A DNA stretch of 64,000 bases from positions 1 through 64,000 of the forward strand of contig JAPJBO010000221.1 in the NCBI GenBank assembly GCA_030068145.1, written 5' to 3'. Position 1 is the first letter of the stretch. Each line of letters begins with the position of its first letter. The notes beneath the pieces are model-generated. The model was not told the DNA's origin and ran no database searches. It saw nothing but the letters and a program-made list of their open reading frames with translations. This DNA comes from Diplonema papillatum (taxonomy: Eukaryota; Euglenozoa; Diplonemea; Diplonemida; Diplonemidae). This document shows positions 1 through 13,700 of the stretch, one piece after another. The translations under genes were made by a program, and so were the position numbers.

Positions 1-107
1 TGTTGGTGCTGTTGGTGCTGTTGGTGCTGTTGGTGCTGTTGGTGCTGTTGGTGCTGTTGGTGCTATTGGTGCTGTTGGTGCTGTTGATGCTGTTGGTGCT
101 GTTGTTA
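1..107. repeat. 9-bp microsatellite (TGTTGGTGC)n
   Basis: About twelve near-perfect copies of the 9-mer TGTTGGTGC run from the window edge, with single-base variants (TATTGGTGC, TGTTGATGC). The array probably continues to the left of the window. No coding role is seen. Confidence 0.95.
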
Positions 108-119
108 AACTTGGGCAAT

Positions 120-1310
120 GGTATGTGTTTGTTTCTGCTTCCTGACTCCTGCTGACGCTCCCCCCTCATCTTCTGATTCTCTATCTGCTGCCCCTGCTGC
201 TGCCAGCTGTTACCCTGGCTGCCCCTCCTAGCTGATGCTCATCTTGCTTATTCCCCTGTTGATGCAGCTGCTGCTGCTCCTCTATCTGCTGCCCCTCTAG
301 CTGCTGCTCCTCCAGCTGCACTCATCTTGCTTCGTCCCTCTTTGCGGCTCCTCTAGCTGCTGCTCCTCTAGCTGCTCCTGTCTTGCCTCCAGTGGTTGCT
401 CATCTTGCTTCCTTCTTGCTGCTGCTCCTCGAGCTGCTGCTCATCTTCCTTCTTCCCTCTTGCTGTAGCTCTTCCTCCTGCTTCTGCTCCTCTATCTGCT
501 GCCCCTCTAGCTGTTCTATCCTCTAGCTGCTGCTCATCTTGCTTCTTTCTCTCTTGCTGCAGCTCTTCCTCCTGCTTCTGCTCCTCTTTCTGTTGCCCCT
601 CTAGCTGTTTTATCCTAGCTGCTGCTCCTCTAGCTGCTACTCATCTTGCTTCTTCCCTCTTTGCTGCTCCTCGAGCTGCTCCTCATCTTGCTGCTGCTCA
701 TCTTCCTTCTTCCCTCTTGCTGTAGCTCTTCCTCCTGCTTCTGCTCCTCTATCTGCTGCCCCTCTAGCTGTTCTATCCTCTAGCTGCTGCTCATCTTACT
801 TCTTTCTCTCTTTTTGCTGCAGCTCTTCCTCCTGCTTCTGCTCCTCTATCTGCTGCCCCTCTAGCTGTTCTATCCTCTAGCTGCTGCTCATCTTGCTTCT
901 TTCCTCTTGCTGCTGCTCCTCGAGCTGCTGCTCATCTTGTTCCTGCTCATCTTCCTTCTTCCCCTCTTGCTGTAGCTTTTCCTCTGCTTCTGCTCCTCCA
1001 TCTGCTGCTCCTCTAGCTGCTCCTTTCTTGCCTCTAGCTGCTGCTCATCTTGCTTCTTTCCTCTTGCTGCTGCTCCTCGAGCTGCTGCTCATCTTGCTCC
1101 GGCTCGTCTTCCTTCTCCCCCTCTTGCTGTAGCTCTTCCTCCTGCTTCTGCTCCTCTACCTGCTGCCCTTCTAGCAGTTCTATCATCTAGCTGCTGCTCC
1201 TCTTGCTTCTTCCTCTTGCTGCTCCTCCTCTATCTGCTGCCCCTCTAGCTGTTTTATCTTCTAGCTGCTGCTCCTCCTGTCTGCTGCTCATCACGCTACG
1301 GCTCGATAGC
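120..1310. repeat. CT-rich CTGCTG/CTCCTC minisatellite block
   Basis: Strongly strand-asymmetric pyrimidine-rich DNA made of variants of CTCCTCTAGCTGCTGCTC and CATCTTGCTTCTTTCCTCTT. Longer blocks recur, for example the block beginning CTTGCTGTAGCTCTTCCTCC near 468, 716 and 1125. It translates to low-complexity Leu/Ser/Cys ORFs on the plus strand, which I treat as translated repeat. Confidence 0.9.
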
Positions 1311-1329
1311 AAGACCTCAAATTCCCAAA

Positions 1330-3120
1330 GAGTCGCGTCTGAATGATAAAGAGCGGCCCAAGAACGACTGCAAATTGGCCGATAATCAAACAGCGGCGCA
1401 AGAACGACTGCAACTGTGGGCGGCAATGACAGATGACAGATGAACGGAGCTAGACCACAAATGTCCAAAGAGCCATGCCCAACTGACAGCAAACGGCCAA
1501 AGTGCGGTACGAGAACGACTGCAAATGTCCATAACACCTGTCTTTTTTTCCTTCAAGGACAGCAGATGACCGCAGAACGGTACCAGAATGACAGCCAATG
1601 TCCAAGGAGCGGCACCAGAACGACTGCAGATTGCCAGAGACTGCCCCAAGAATGACAGCCAATGACCAATGAACAGCGTTAGAATGACACAAATGCCCAT
1701 GAGCCACGCCTGAATGACAGTGAACGGGCAAAGAGCGGCGCTAGAACGACTGCAATGGCCAAACTACAGAACGAGAACGACTGCAACTGGCCGGAGATCG
1801 CCCAGGAAGGACAGCCAATGACCAGCAAGCGGCACCAGAATGACAGCGAACGGCCATAGAGCGGTACCAGAACGACTGTGCCAGAATGCCAGCGAATGCG
1901 CCAGAACGACTGCAGATTGCCAGAGATCGCCCAGCCAATGACCAGCAAGCGGCACTAGAATGACTGCCTATGACCAACAAATGGTGCTGAAATGACCACA
2001 AATGCCCATGAGCCACACCTGAATGACGGACCAAGAGCGGCGCTAAAACGACTGCAATGGCCAAACTGCGGAACGAGAACGACTGCAACTGGCCGGAGAT
2101 CGCCCAGGAAGGACAGCCAATGACCAACGAGCGGTACCAGAATGACAGTGAACGGCCATAGAGCGGTACCAGAACGACTGTGCCAGAATGCCAGCGAATG
2201 CACCAGAACGACTGCAGATTGCCAGAGATCGCCCAGCCAATGACCAGCAAGCGGCACTAGAATGACTGCCTATGACCAACAAACGGCGCTAAAATGACCA
2301 CAAATGCCCATGAGCCACACCTGAATGACGGACCAAGAGCGGCGCTAAAACGACTGCAATGGCCAAACTGCGGAACGAGAACGACTGCAACTGGCCGGAG
2401 ATCGCCCAGGAAGGACAGCCAATGACCAACGAGCGGTACCAGAATGACAGTGAACGGCCATAGAGCGGTACCAGAACGACTGTGCCAGAATGCCAGCAAA
2501 TGGCCAAGGAGCGGCGCCAGAACGACTCTCAATGACCAAAGAATGCCGCTAGAACGACTACAAATGCCGATAGAGCCTGAATGACGGCGGTCGGCCAAAT
2601 GCAAATGTCCAAAGAACGGCGCTTGAACGACTGCAAATTGCCCAAGAGCAGCGCCAGCATGACTGAAAATGGCCAAACTGCGGCGCGAGAACGCTGCAAC
2701 AGGCTGGAGACCGCCCAGGAATGACAGCCAATGACCAAAGAGCGGCACCAGAATGACAGTGAACAGCCACAGAGTGGTACGAGAACGACTGCAAATGTCT
2801 AAATCACCTTGCTTGAGGGACGGCAAATGACCAGCAAGCGGCACCAGAATGACTGCCGACGACCAAAGAACGGAGCTAGAATGACCACAAATGCCCAAAG
2901 AGCCGCGCCTGAATGACAGCGAACCGCCAAAGCGGTACTAGAGCGACTGCAAATGTCCAAAGCACCTTTGTTTGAAGGACGGCAAATGACTGCAGAACGG
3001 TGCCAGATTGACAGCCAATGGCCAAGGATTGGCACCAGAACGACTGCCAATCGCCAGAGATCGTCCCAAGAATGACAGCCAATGAATGACCAGCAAGCGG
3101 CACCAGAATTAACGAACAGC
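1330..3120. repeat. Satellite of ~30-bp monomers in a 302-bp higher-order repeat
   Basis: Monomers resemble AGCGGCGCTAGAACGACTGC followed by AAATGGCCAA, with many variants (AGAATGACAGCCAATGACCA). A higher-order period is directly visible: the block starting GGCGCTAGAACGACTGCAAT begins at about 1737, 2039 and 2341, a spacing of 302 bp with few differences. The minus-strand ORFs here (up to 213 aa) are translations of this satellite. Confidence 0.92.
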
Positions 3121-3880
3121 GTGACACGTGAATGGTATCGTTTGGCTGAACAGGAAACTGTCCAAACCTGTCAAAGAATCCTGATCAATCATCAGGCAAA
3201 GACAGTTGGATAAACAACAAAGACTGCCTGCGTCGGCCGCGCTTGCAGCGCGTTTCCGAGGAACACCACGAGGAGGTGCAGGTCAGATTTTTGTCCCTCA
3301 TGTCAAAAACAAGCAATGAGCCATCGTCTGGACTTCGAAGCGGAGGATGATGAGGAATATCCTTTGTGTGACTCTTGATCCCTTTGAAGAGTTTCCTGCA
3401 GTTCACAGGGCCACCTTGCCAAAGGAGCTCTCAACAATGCGATGAGCGCCCCTGATGTCGAAATGGGGAAGAAGTTCCGATCTTCGAAAGAACGTCGTTC
3501 GTCTGTACTTCGAATTCCTGTGAGGGTTTCTTCAGATGCATCGGTCAAAACCATCATCAATTTGAGCACGCACACCGCTCTCTGCACTTGTTCACTTAAT
3601 CGCAAAAAAAATGGCATACTTCATTGTTTCCGGTGGGCGCCAAAACAACCGGCATTGAACCTCGTCACCCCGCCATCTTTTATTTTGGTGTCATGTTCTT
3701 CCGGTTGTTTTTATTACCTTTTTTGTCGTTTCAATTTGAATGGTTTCAACTTCTTCTTGCTCGAGTCGGGCCTCCCATAGATGAGAGGCCCCCTTTCCTG
3801 GACAAGACGGCCGCCTTCTTTCAAAGGTTCGGGATTCACGAGGGGGCCCGCTAGGGCCACCGAGTGCGGGTTTGCGGGTT
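3121..3880. other. Region between satellites; no assignable gene
   Basis: Mixed-composition DNA with ORFs of about 100 aa on both strands (3303-3617 minus, 3442-3780 plus) that overlap one another and show no recognisable domain. An exon of an unknown gene cannot be excluded, but nothing positive supports one. Confidence 0.4.
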
Positions 3881-4243
3881 TGACTCACAGCAAGGCCTCT
3901 CAAGATCAGTCGCCTTCAGAAAAGTTGACTCACAGCAAGGCCTCTCAAGACCAGTCCCTTCGGGAAAAGGTGACTCACAGCAAGGCCTCTCAAGACCAGT
4001 CCCTTCGGAAAAGTTGACTCACAGCAAGGCCTCTCAAGACCAGTCCCTTCGGAAAAGGTGACTCACAGCAAGGCCTCTCAAGACCAGTCCCTTCGGAAAG
4101 TTGACTCACAGCAAGGCCTCTCAAGATCAGTCCCTTCGGAAAAGTTGACTCACGCAAGGCCTCTCAAGACCAGTCCCTTCGGAAAAGTTGACTCACAGCA
4201 AGGCCTGTCAAGACAGTCCCTTCAGGAAAGTTGACTCACATCA
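3881..4243. repeat. 44/45-bp tandem repeat, about 8 copies
   Basis: The unit begins TGACTCACAGCAAGGCCTCT and continues CAAGACCAGTCCCTTCGGAA. About eight copies follow one another, with small indels in the later ones, ending near 4243. The region lies 3' of the glycosidase-like gene. 4244-4765 after it holds no gene I can recognise. Confidence 0.95.
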
Positions 4244-4765
4244 AAGTATAGGACATTGAGAAATCATGTGTAAAGGTAAATCTTCTGTATGGGAACCCTC
4301 ACCGGAGTATGTCCAATGCAACGAGCCAAGTGTGTATCGGGAAAAGCAACCCAATCTTGGTTTTGTTTGATGTACGTGTTTCAATCAAATTGGTTGATGG
4401 GAAAAGTCGCAGAATCATTGGCAAGACCCGCACTTGAGAGTTCCCTGAAAGCAGCACAAAGTTCCTGTACGTTGGAAAAAGGCCATCCCACACTGTGAAC
4501 AAACTTTGCGGAGTTGCAGGCAGTTGGGATGTCTTCTAGCTGAATGGAAAAGATCAGCAATGAGTTGATACCCTTTTTGTTACATTGAACCCTTCCCTTG
4601 AGGAATTGAGACAGTAGAAAATCCTTGGAGTAAAGACACTTTTGGGCTGAAGAAAGTGGCCCTCAATCACAAGTGTGCAGGAAAGCTCCACTAAACACTG
4701 CAAATTGTTGACACCCTACCCCAAAATTAGTCGGATTTTTAGAGTTCGCAAGGATAATTTCGTTT

Positions 4766-7700
4766 TTATTTCTTATAGGCCAGAAGAATCCTCTGTATGT
4801 CAAATCGTGGACCTGCTAAAGTGTGTTCACCGACCTTCTCACATCCATGCAAAATGAAAAGGTGAATCGAATTGTCATTGAGTGCTGTAAGTGCTGCCTC
4901 CTGTTGGAAAAACGAAGCACCTAAAATTTCACCAAAGTTCCGGAATCTCATACGAACTTTTACTCTAAAACCTTCAGTGTTGCTGCCATCACCGCTGCCA
5001 ATGGACAGGTCACAGGAAGAAATAGACTCGTGCTGGCAATTGGGAGGGGCTTCTTGGCCAGCAACGAAAATAGGTACCTCAATTTCACAAGGGGTAGGTA
5101 TTCTGGAGTGTGGATTGGGTGCAGAGATGTCTGAGAGGTATGCAGCAATTGAAGTTTCGATAACAATCGATACTCATGTTTGGCATTTACTGGTGAGTGA
5201 GAGGTCCCCAATAAAACTATTGATTTGTTGTTGGTAGGACATTGGGTAGGAAAACTGACACTGGGTTTACCCACCTCAATTATGTTCACACGAAAACCGG
5301 ATGAGATGATGACAAAAAGGAGAGGGGGTTGGGCAGAAAGAACACAGTATTGCACTTTGCCAGAATCTTTCTCTCCAAGGACCTCAATATTCACCCTCCT
5401 CCCCTTGACATCCTGCTATCAAAATGCTACTTTAGCCCAATGCACCCCAGAAGTGGGTTGATTGTGTGGGGGGGACTATTTGTTTTGAATGGACAGATTT
5501 GACTGTTACGTTGGTAAAGGCACACCGTAATGGACAAGGTACAACGACCAATAAAGGAAAGAGATTGGTTGAAGCAAAATACTTTGCACAGCCGCCTCAA
5601 AATGCGGTTGCTGCAGTTGGCCAACATGCACTTGCTGGTGATGACAAAAAGTGGGCTACCAAGTGTCATCACTCTTCACAAATTCAACACCAACTTTGTT
5701 GGTCCAATGTTGTTGATAACCACCCAGATGTAGCTTTTTCACCAGTGTAAGAAGTACAGGTAACCCTTACTTTCTAAAAACCCTGTGGTTTGTTGCTTCC
5801 TGTCAAGCTCTGTGAAAATGTGAGTGTGTTGTGCCGCAGAAGTCAAAGTGTGATTCGCAGCCTGTGAGCCTGTGGGCCAGGTGCTGCAAACGAATGAACA
5901 ATATGAGATCACTCTTCCCACAAACAACCTTCCTATTCTATCGCAACTCAGCACTCGTGGTGGTTTTATCGATCTTGCTGGGGAATATATATTCGGGGAT
6001 TTGAGTTGCTTGCCTCTTCTGTATGTTTGGTTCTGGTGGAAGGGAAATACTCCTTTCTGACCTGCAAGCAACGAAATCAACAGCTTCGATTACACCTTGT
6101 CACTCAACTGCAACTTCATCTGCACGAGTTTCCCATTGTAGCTCGTATTAAAAAAGACGCTTTCCGATGCTGGCTGCCAGATCAATGGCATTGCAGCTGG
6201 GCTGACAAGAGCTGCAGATTGTACGCTAAACCCTACAGGTGCCCGAAAGCGAATATATGAGCCAATTGGTGGTGTATTCAGGGCCACGGTGATGACCACA
6301 CTTGTTGGATTCATGTGGTAGTTGATCTGAGCAACACGACCGAAACGGGATGTTGCATTTGTGATAGCAACTGCATCAGTGGTGTCAGCCTTTTCAAACC
6401 ATTCTCGTGGAATTGCTTTTCCATACCAGACAACACCATTGTTTACATCATCGAGGAGCACCATCCACTTTAAAAACAGTGGAACAGACACTTGTGACGG
6501 GGTGGCATATGGCCCACCTGTTTGTTTGAGTTGAATTTCCAGACAAAGACTCTGCTAGAACTCTCCGTGTAGTTTAGAAACTCCTGGTGTTTGCAGATCC
6601 TTGACCGGTTATTGGGATGGTTTTTGGGGTGGTCTCAAAGCCAGTGTGTCACTCAACTCAACAGTGCACCCTTCAATCAATCAGGGACCCTTGGCCTGCT
6701 GATTAATAGCGTTATTTGTGGATTAGAAGGTCGGTATTTTAAAGTCTCCGGTTGACCGTAGAGGCTTGGGTATGGCGGGGGGTTGAGAAAAGTAAAAGAG
6801 TGCGACTCGTTTCGGGTGTTGTGTCACTCCGTTGTGAAACCTTGTGAAGTCCCCTAACGCGTTTAGAGGGTGCTTGGGTTTGGGTAGGGTGTGGTCGTTC
6901 TGCTGCGGCGTGAAAGACCCTTGGCCTGCTGATTAATGTGCGCAAACACTGTTCTGCGACCAGAGATGTCTATTGTTGTGTTTCACCGACTCGAAATGTG
7001 TACTTCGTAGCAAGTAAGAACTGGCTGCCTATTTTTTACAAGAGCGCCATGGCTTGGTGAGCCTTCGTGTCCAAACTAAACGAAGGCAGGCATACCGTAC
7101 TGTGCGTTGATTGACGTTTCCTCAGGTGCAGTCCAAGAACCGCGTGTATATGTATGTGCCGCGCATGTGAAGAAGTTCAAGATATATTCCGGAACCATGT
7201 CGTTCTGAAGCAGGCCATAGCCCCAACCATGGGCAGTGAACGACATCAGTTGGTCTCCGCAGCAGCCCCCCTCTGCACTCCCGGTGACAAAACCAGCTCG
7301 CATCATCATTCGGTTGTTTGCGCTCCAGTTGTAGATTGACCGCACTATAGATGAATCAGTGATGTCGGCATAGAACATCTCTGAGAAAGTGCGCCACGGC
7401 TCTTCGTCTTTGAAATTGGTTCCTGCTTTCTTGTTTGCTATCAGGAGGCCAAGTTCGTGTCAAAACAGGCCTTCGCTTTTCAGGGACCTGCAACAATGTG
7501 ATCGACTCTGTCCTTGCCATTTAACTGCCTTTTTTGATTGGGCCTGGGTTTGCAGCCAAACGACTGGTGGATAAAAATGCCGCGGTGATCTGATGCTGCA
7601 TTGAACCTCAGCATGCACTAGGGCCCAAAAGAGTTGAATGTGTTGATCCTCTACCTGCTGTTCATGGCCACTTGCTGCTTGTGTGCACCGGATGCATTTT

Positions 7701-10700
7701 AGAACGCAAGTTAACTTCTCATTGTGAGGCTCATCGACAATGTAACCAATGTTTCGAGACTGGAGGTCCTATGAACATGCAATGTGAATAGCCTCTATTC
7801 GAGCCAACCCCACTTTTCTCCAGTAAAAAAGTGTATTGTTTTTGGACTGGATAATAGTGCGGAGCAAGCTTTTTTTTACCCTTCCGAAAGGTATGCGGGT
7901 GGCGGCCTTCAGGCCCGTAGGCCGGGTTCGAACCCCGCCCATGACATTTTCCCGGTCGAAGATAGTTTTCGAGGTTTGTTGCGTTTCGGGGTCTAATGTG
8001 CCCGAAAGTTGCGTTTTTTGCGGAGTTTCTCAGTATCTCGCGGTATTTGGCTTACCCCGGGTGAGTCGGGGGGGGTCCGGGGGGGCCTCCCCCCCGGGTA
8101 CTGGCGCCACCAGAACCCGAACTTTGCTTCGCCCGAACTTAGCTTCGCCCGAAAGTTGCTTTCCCCAGAACTTTGTTTCGCCCGAACTTTGCTTCACCAG
8201 AACTTTGCTTCATCCGAACTTAGCTTCGCCCAGAACTTTGCTTCGCCCGAACTTTGTTTCGCCCGAACTTAGCTTCAACCAGAACTTTGCTTCACCGAAC
8301 TTTGCTTCGCCCAGAACTTTGCTTCACCCGAACTTTGCTTCACCCGAACTTAGCTTCGCCCGAACTTTGTTTCGCCCGATCTTAGCTTCACCAGAAACTT
8401 TGCTTCACCCGAACTTTGCTTCCCCAGAACTTAGCTTCACCCGGACTTTGTTTCGCCCGAACTTTGCTTCGCCCGAACTTTGCTTCGCCCGAACTTTGCT
8501 TCACCAGAACTTTGCTCACCCGAACTTAGCTTCGCCCGAACTTTGCTTCACCAGAACTAGCATTGCCCGAACTTAGCTTCGCCCGAACTTTGCTGTTCCC
8601 CGAACTTTAACTGCTGCCTCCAGTCTCGCCACGCGCCGGCCTTAGCCGAGCGCACGTACTTTATGATGTACTCCTATTCTCCCAAACAGGTGCCTGTCAA
8701 ATGGTTGTACTTCCTTTAACTGGGTTGGCAGAGCTACAACAAGAATTACACCTGTTTGTGTCGATTGCGAAGCCCACGAAGGCCTTGGTCGGGTTTTAGC
8801 TGACAAAAAACTCCATTTCATTTTAATGCGAGAGCTGAGGCTTGGAGAAATAAAGACAATATGGAATGCAATATGAAAGCATACCTGCAATTGGGCCCAA
8901 ATCTGCACATGCATTGGTGCCTGCAACATACGGATAGCACGTACCATTGAAACTAGCTCTGATTGACCTGTTAAAGTCTTGCCAGGTAGTGTTTGCTTCT
9001 TGAAGCAATTGGTTGCCATATGTTGCATTGCCGAGTTCTACAAAGATGTTGCCAATTTCTAACAAGCCACGGATAGCCTCTGCAGCAATAGAGTAAAATG
9101 GAAGTTCCGTCTTGCCGGCATTTAGACCCACGTCTGTATTGAATAGGTCTGCCTCATCATTACCAATAGGCATCCCGTATTTCGTGTCGTTTTGAGGTAG
9201 TGTCCGTGCTGTGTGAATACGAGACACCAGGAGGTTTGCTATTCCTGCAATCTTGTCGTGGTATGATACAATCGGTGCGGTGTCGCCTGTGAACCTGAAG
9301 TGTGAAGTTTGACAATGGTTGATCTGGAGCTGGTGAAGAAGTGTTTGTGACAGTGAGAAAAAAGTTGGCGGAAATATGTTGGACCGGACAAAAGCTGCAC
9401 GACGACCAAAACAGTTTGACCACTTTGTCCGGTCCAACATGTGTATTCACTTAGGCGGGGCTGGGCCGATAGTCAGGCGCGAAAGATGTGTTTCTTCTTG
9501 AGCGTACCGAGATCGTCACTATTGGCGGATCATACTTTCCTTCACTGTCAGCCAACCTCGATCCACCTCGTTTGCACTCCGCATTTTTGCGCACAGATGC
9601 GGAGGAAACCCAGAAACAGAAGCCGATGTCTCTCATCTCTAAAAACACGGCGGTCGCGTATGCTGTTGACAGACGGTAGCGTCCGACTTTGTGCATGTGT
9701 GTAACATTCGTTGCAAGGTTCATCGGACACTCGGATGAGCTTCGTTACTTCATTTTTTTCGCTCTGTTGCATTGCGTGGGGAGTCATTTGCATGCAATGA
9801 GGACCACACTAACAAAGTATCAACGATAAATGAGAACCACAATGAACTCGGCAGTCGACTGCTCTGTAACCGGTGTCTTTCAGTGTGAAGCAAGGCATAC
9901 CGATAATAAAGGGCGACACAGGTAATGATTCGCCCTTGCAGGGCCATTTCCATGCCACGGTAGTTAATACCACCACCAGCTCGGACATAGTAGTTCAAGT
10001 AATTGTTGAGTACCCCCTTGGCATAGTCGAAGAGTCCCCATTCCAAGGCGGCTGTCATCGATGCCACGAATATCTCGGGAAAGCCGTTGTTGTGTGGGTC
10101 TCCATAGTTGCAACCACCAGGGTCGCCGCAGAGCTGTGATGTTGAGTATGAGTGCCATAACATACTGTAATGAAAAGTAAAACGGTAGAACTCCACATTT
10201 CTTTGCCGACAAATTATTTCACGCTACTGTGGGCGTTTGACAGATCTGTGCTGCCAGTAACTGCCAGCAACAGCCAGTAACCGCCAGGTAGACTGGGTAG
10301 TCTACCATAAATGATGCTAACACCATCTTCACTCCACCGATTTTGCGTTTATTAGGCAGATTTCTTCTTTATCCCTAAGGTATTTTCGACTTTCTCTTAT
10401 ATCCCTAGCTATTTTCCCTTTATCCTAACTAGGGATATAAGGGAAAATAGCTACAGGGGGGGGCTCAGCACTCTTGTTAAGGATCAGCCACTTTGGCCGG
10501 ATTGCCGGATAAAGCAGACCCCCCCCCCTAGGGCTATGATGGCAAGTAAACGGAAACGTTTCCCGTTTCCGTTTCCGTTTCCGTTTCCATACTTTCAAGG
10601 AAACGGCGTTTCCTTATTTGGGAAACGGCTGCTGCAGATTGCGGTGTGTAAGGTGACCACACCTCGGAGGGGCGGGGGGAAAAATTTTTAGGGGTATTTC

Positions 10701-13700
10701 CCAACGAGCCAGCAAAACAAATTTATCTGTGCAAACGGTGCTGTCTCCGAAGTAGTCCCGAGCTGCGCGGTCCTTCGTAGTGGTGGCAACCAAGCACTCA
10801 GAGAATTGGGCCTGGAGACCTCCTCATAAAGTTTCTCGACAAGGTTCGTATGCGCGACAGTCTTTTCGGTTTTGGCTGCAAGTTGACACACCCTGTCGGG
10901 GATGCGAGCCTCAGAAGCTGGAGTTAAAGTTGGAGTTAAAAAAGCGGGTGACACACCCGCTTTTCGGGTGTGACTCGGGCACCCTCTTTAGCTCCAACTT
11001 CTGGGGCTGGACCTCACCGTGTAGTATTCCCTGGTGGTGTTAGCGTGGTTTGTGGGTAGCCTGCAAAACCAAGGAGCCGTTTCCGTTTCCGCCCCCGGGG
11101 GGGGTCAGCCGGCTGATGGATGGATGGTTCTTAACAAGATGCCCGGGGGGGCTAAATACAATTGTGCACAATTATTACAAGTATTCCAAAGCACGCACGC
11201 CAATTCCTGCCCCGGCAGAACTTGACAGTTGTTGAATCAGGGCTTACGCTCCGTTTCTGGTCTCAGAGAAAATACGTGTGGTCCACATGTGGGCGCTTAA
11301 GGTTCGAGGTGGGAAAAACCTTTCCCCTCATGTGCGACGGCAAAAGAAAATAGCGTCGCTAGGTAGCTACTGGGCTTGGTGACACCTGGCTGTGCGGCCT
11401 TGACCACTAGTGGGCCTAGACTCCCCTGCATGTGGACCAATACCGTATGCGGGTTTAATACGAAACGTGTAAATGTTTCTTAGCTACCTTTTTGGCCAAA
11501 GTGTTTCTTAATTAACACGTTTCGTACTAAAAACATGGGGTCGACGTACTTAGTGAAATTTGAAAACTGTTGAAACCCCATCATGATCCCCCATTTTTGT
11601 TCCCGAAAATCTTGGGGGTATCGAGCCTTTGAGCAGGAAAAACGTATCGCGGTCAAAGTATTAGCGACAAGAGCGTTCTGGCACTTGTGCATGAAGACGA
11701 CAGGCGTGGGCGGGCTCTGGGAAGCCAGGAATGGTAACCGCAGCTCCAATCGTCTTGTTGACATCCTCGAGCGTCCGTCTCTATGAACCAAGAGTCGGTG
11801 TCGGCGGAAAAGACCGTTGCAAGGTGGCTGACTATCTTGCTTCCGCAAAAGTCAGAAAGCGAGCAAGATACAACGCATCTTCGGAGCGACCGGTCAGTTG
11901 TTACAAGCATCCATGCCAACCACGAGTTCCTGACACGCTAGTGTTCACGAAGGTGTTCATTAGGCGGGCACGCGTCAGTGATGACAGGGTAAGCCGGTCG
12001 TATGGAAGGGCAGCGCAAGCAAAGGCGGAGTTACCCTTTTTAAAGAAGGAGTAAAGCCTCTCCGGGTGTTTGCCATCCAGCTTCTTCTCGTGCTCGCCAG
12101 CCCCAAGACTAGCATGAACCGCATCCACCTCCACAGCGACGCATTCATCGTTTGCCAGTTCTTCAAGCTCTTGGTCAAAATCAGCGAAGTCAGAATGTTG
12201 ATGCAATCTGCGCATTCACTCAGTACGAGACATTCGTTGAAGTTGCGATGGGGTTCGGCGAGAACGTTGTCCCCGCAACCGGTGCCTGGGGCAGTGTTGG
12301 GAGTTGGAGCCAGCTCCCGGCTTTTGGGAGCCAGCTCGGGAGCTGGAAGGAGCCAGCAGGGCACAATAAAAAGCCATCTCAAAATTCCCCCCAAAATGCG
12401 AGAAACCCTTGCACATTTTTTTGGATATCCGGATTTATTTTTTGCGGATCTCTTCATCAGAGCCGATCACGCAAAAAAATCGCCGAAAAAGGTCTGCTAC
12501 GTGGACCAGCAAAAAAATGTCACCACTCGGGGGATTGATTCCCGTCCTTCTCGATGCACACCGGTGGTTTCCGCGCCGGGGCCCTGCTCCTAAAGACCCA
12601 CAAACCACGCACATGTTTTGTAATCCCCGGGTCTAATTTTCACGGATCTCTTCATCGGAGCTTATCGCGAGCGTAAATTCGTCGAAAAAGGTCTGCTCCG
12701 TGGACAGCAAAAAAAAAAGAAAAACGGCACCACCCAGGGGATCGATTCCCGTCCTTCTCGTCACAAACCTGGTGGTTTCCGTGTCCGGTGCCCTGCATCT
12801 CGTAAAGACCCGCGAACCATGCACATACTTCTTGGTCCCTGGGTCCATTCTTCACGGTTTTCTTCATTGGAGCTTATCGCGAGCTAAAAATCGTCAAAAA
12901 AGGTCTGCTGCACGCACGAGCAAAATTTTCACCAGAAACCCAGCTCCCGCTGGCTCTTCCCTTTCCAACGAGCCAGAAGAACTAGCTCCCAAGAGCTGGG
13001 AGCCACCGCCAACACTGCCTGGGGGCTGTCTTCAACGAAGACCTTGGCCGGCTTCATCTCCTGTTGGATCGGAAACTTTCTCTTCCAGTAAATTTGCGTC
13101 ACTCAACCCGGTCACCACGAAACTCGCCCGGATTGTCGAATCTGCTTCGCTGGCTGATGCAGGCCCTTATATCCCTAATTAGGGATATTGAGCCAATTCA
13201 CCTAGCCCCCCTGAAAGTGACTTTAGCTCGATTACGCGTCGATTACACTCGATTACACTCGATTACGCACGATTACGCTCGATTACACTCGATCAACATT
13301 TGGGTGAATTGGGGGGGTACTGCAGTAATTGATTAAAGGCGTGACACTCAGCCAATCTTGATAGGCCGGTTCAACGGGCCCACTAACGCACCTTCTTCCG
13401 GGGCTAAAAAGGTGCTGATGACAGGATATTGAAATTGGAATAAAAACAAGAATATTAGTCTGAAAAAATGACCGCGACAGGCAGTGTAGCTGGAGACCAG
13501 GAAGTTCGGGCTGACTCACGGAAGCAGGTTGTCGAGTGCGTACGGGCTCGGGTACCACTATCTCGCATTAGCTCGTCTTCTTGTTGCGTTAGTATAGTCC
13601 TTTGACAGAGTGAGCCGGTGCCTCTCATCTCACCTTTAAAACACGGCTGAGTCACGCATGCTCTTGACAGACGCTAGCGTCCGACATTTCGCACGCGCGT

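Noticed and set aside
1386-3127. Many overlapping minus-strand ORFs up to 213 aa
   Set aside because: They are translations of the 302-bp satellite; the same peptides recur in several frames with the DNA period.
3881-4243. CRISPR-like direct repeats
   Set aside because: The units are contiguous, with no unique spacers, and the genome is eukaryotic; this is a tandem satellite.
7836-8576. 246-aa plus-strand ORF
   Set aside because: Runs through the SINE-like element and the 16-bp tandem array; its sequence is periodic (NFASPEL-type repeats) and carries no domain.
11901-12215. 104-aa minus-strand ORF with acidic start and basic end
   Set aside because: Composition is protein-like, but it overlaps other open frames in repeat DNA within intron 1 and matches nothing I know; kept out of the gene list.
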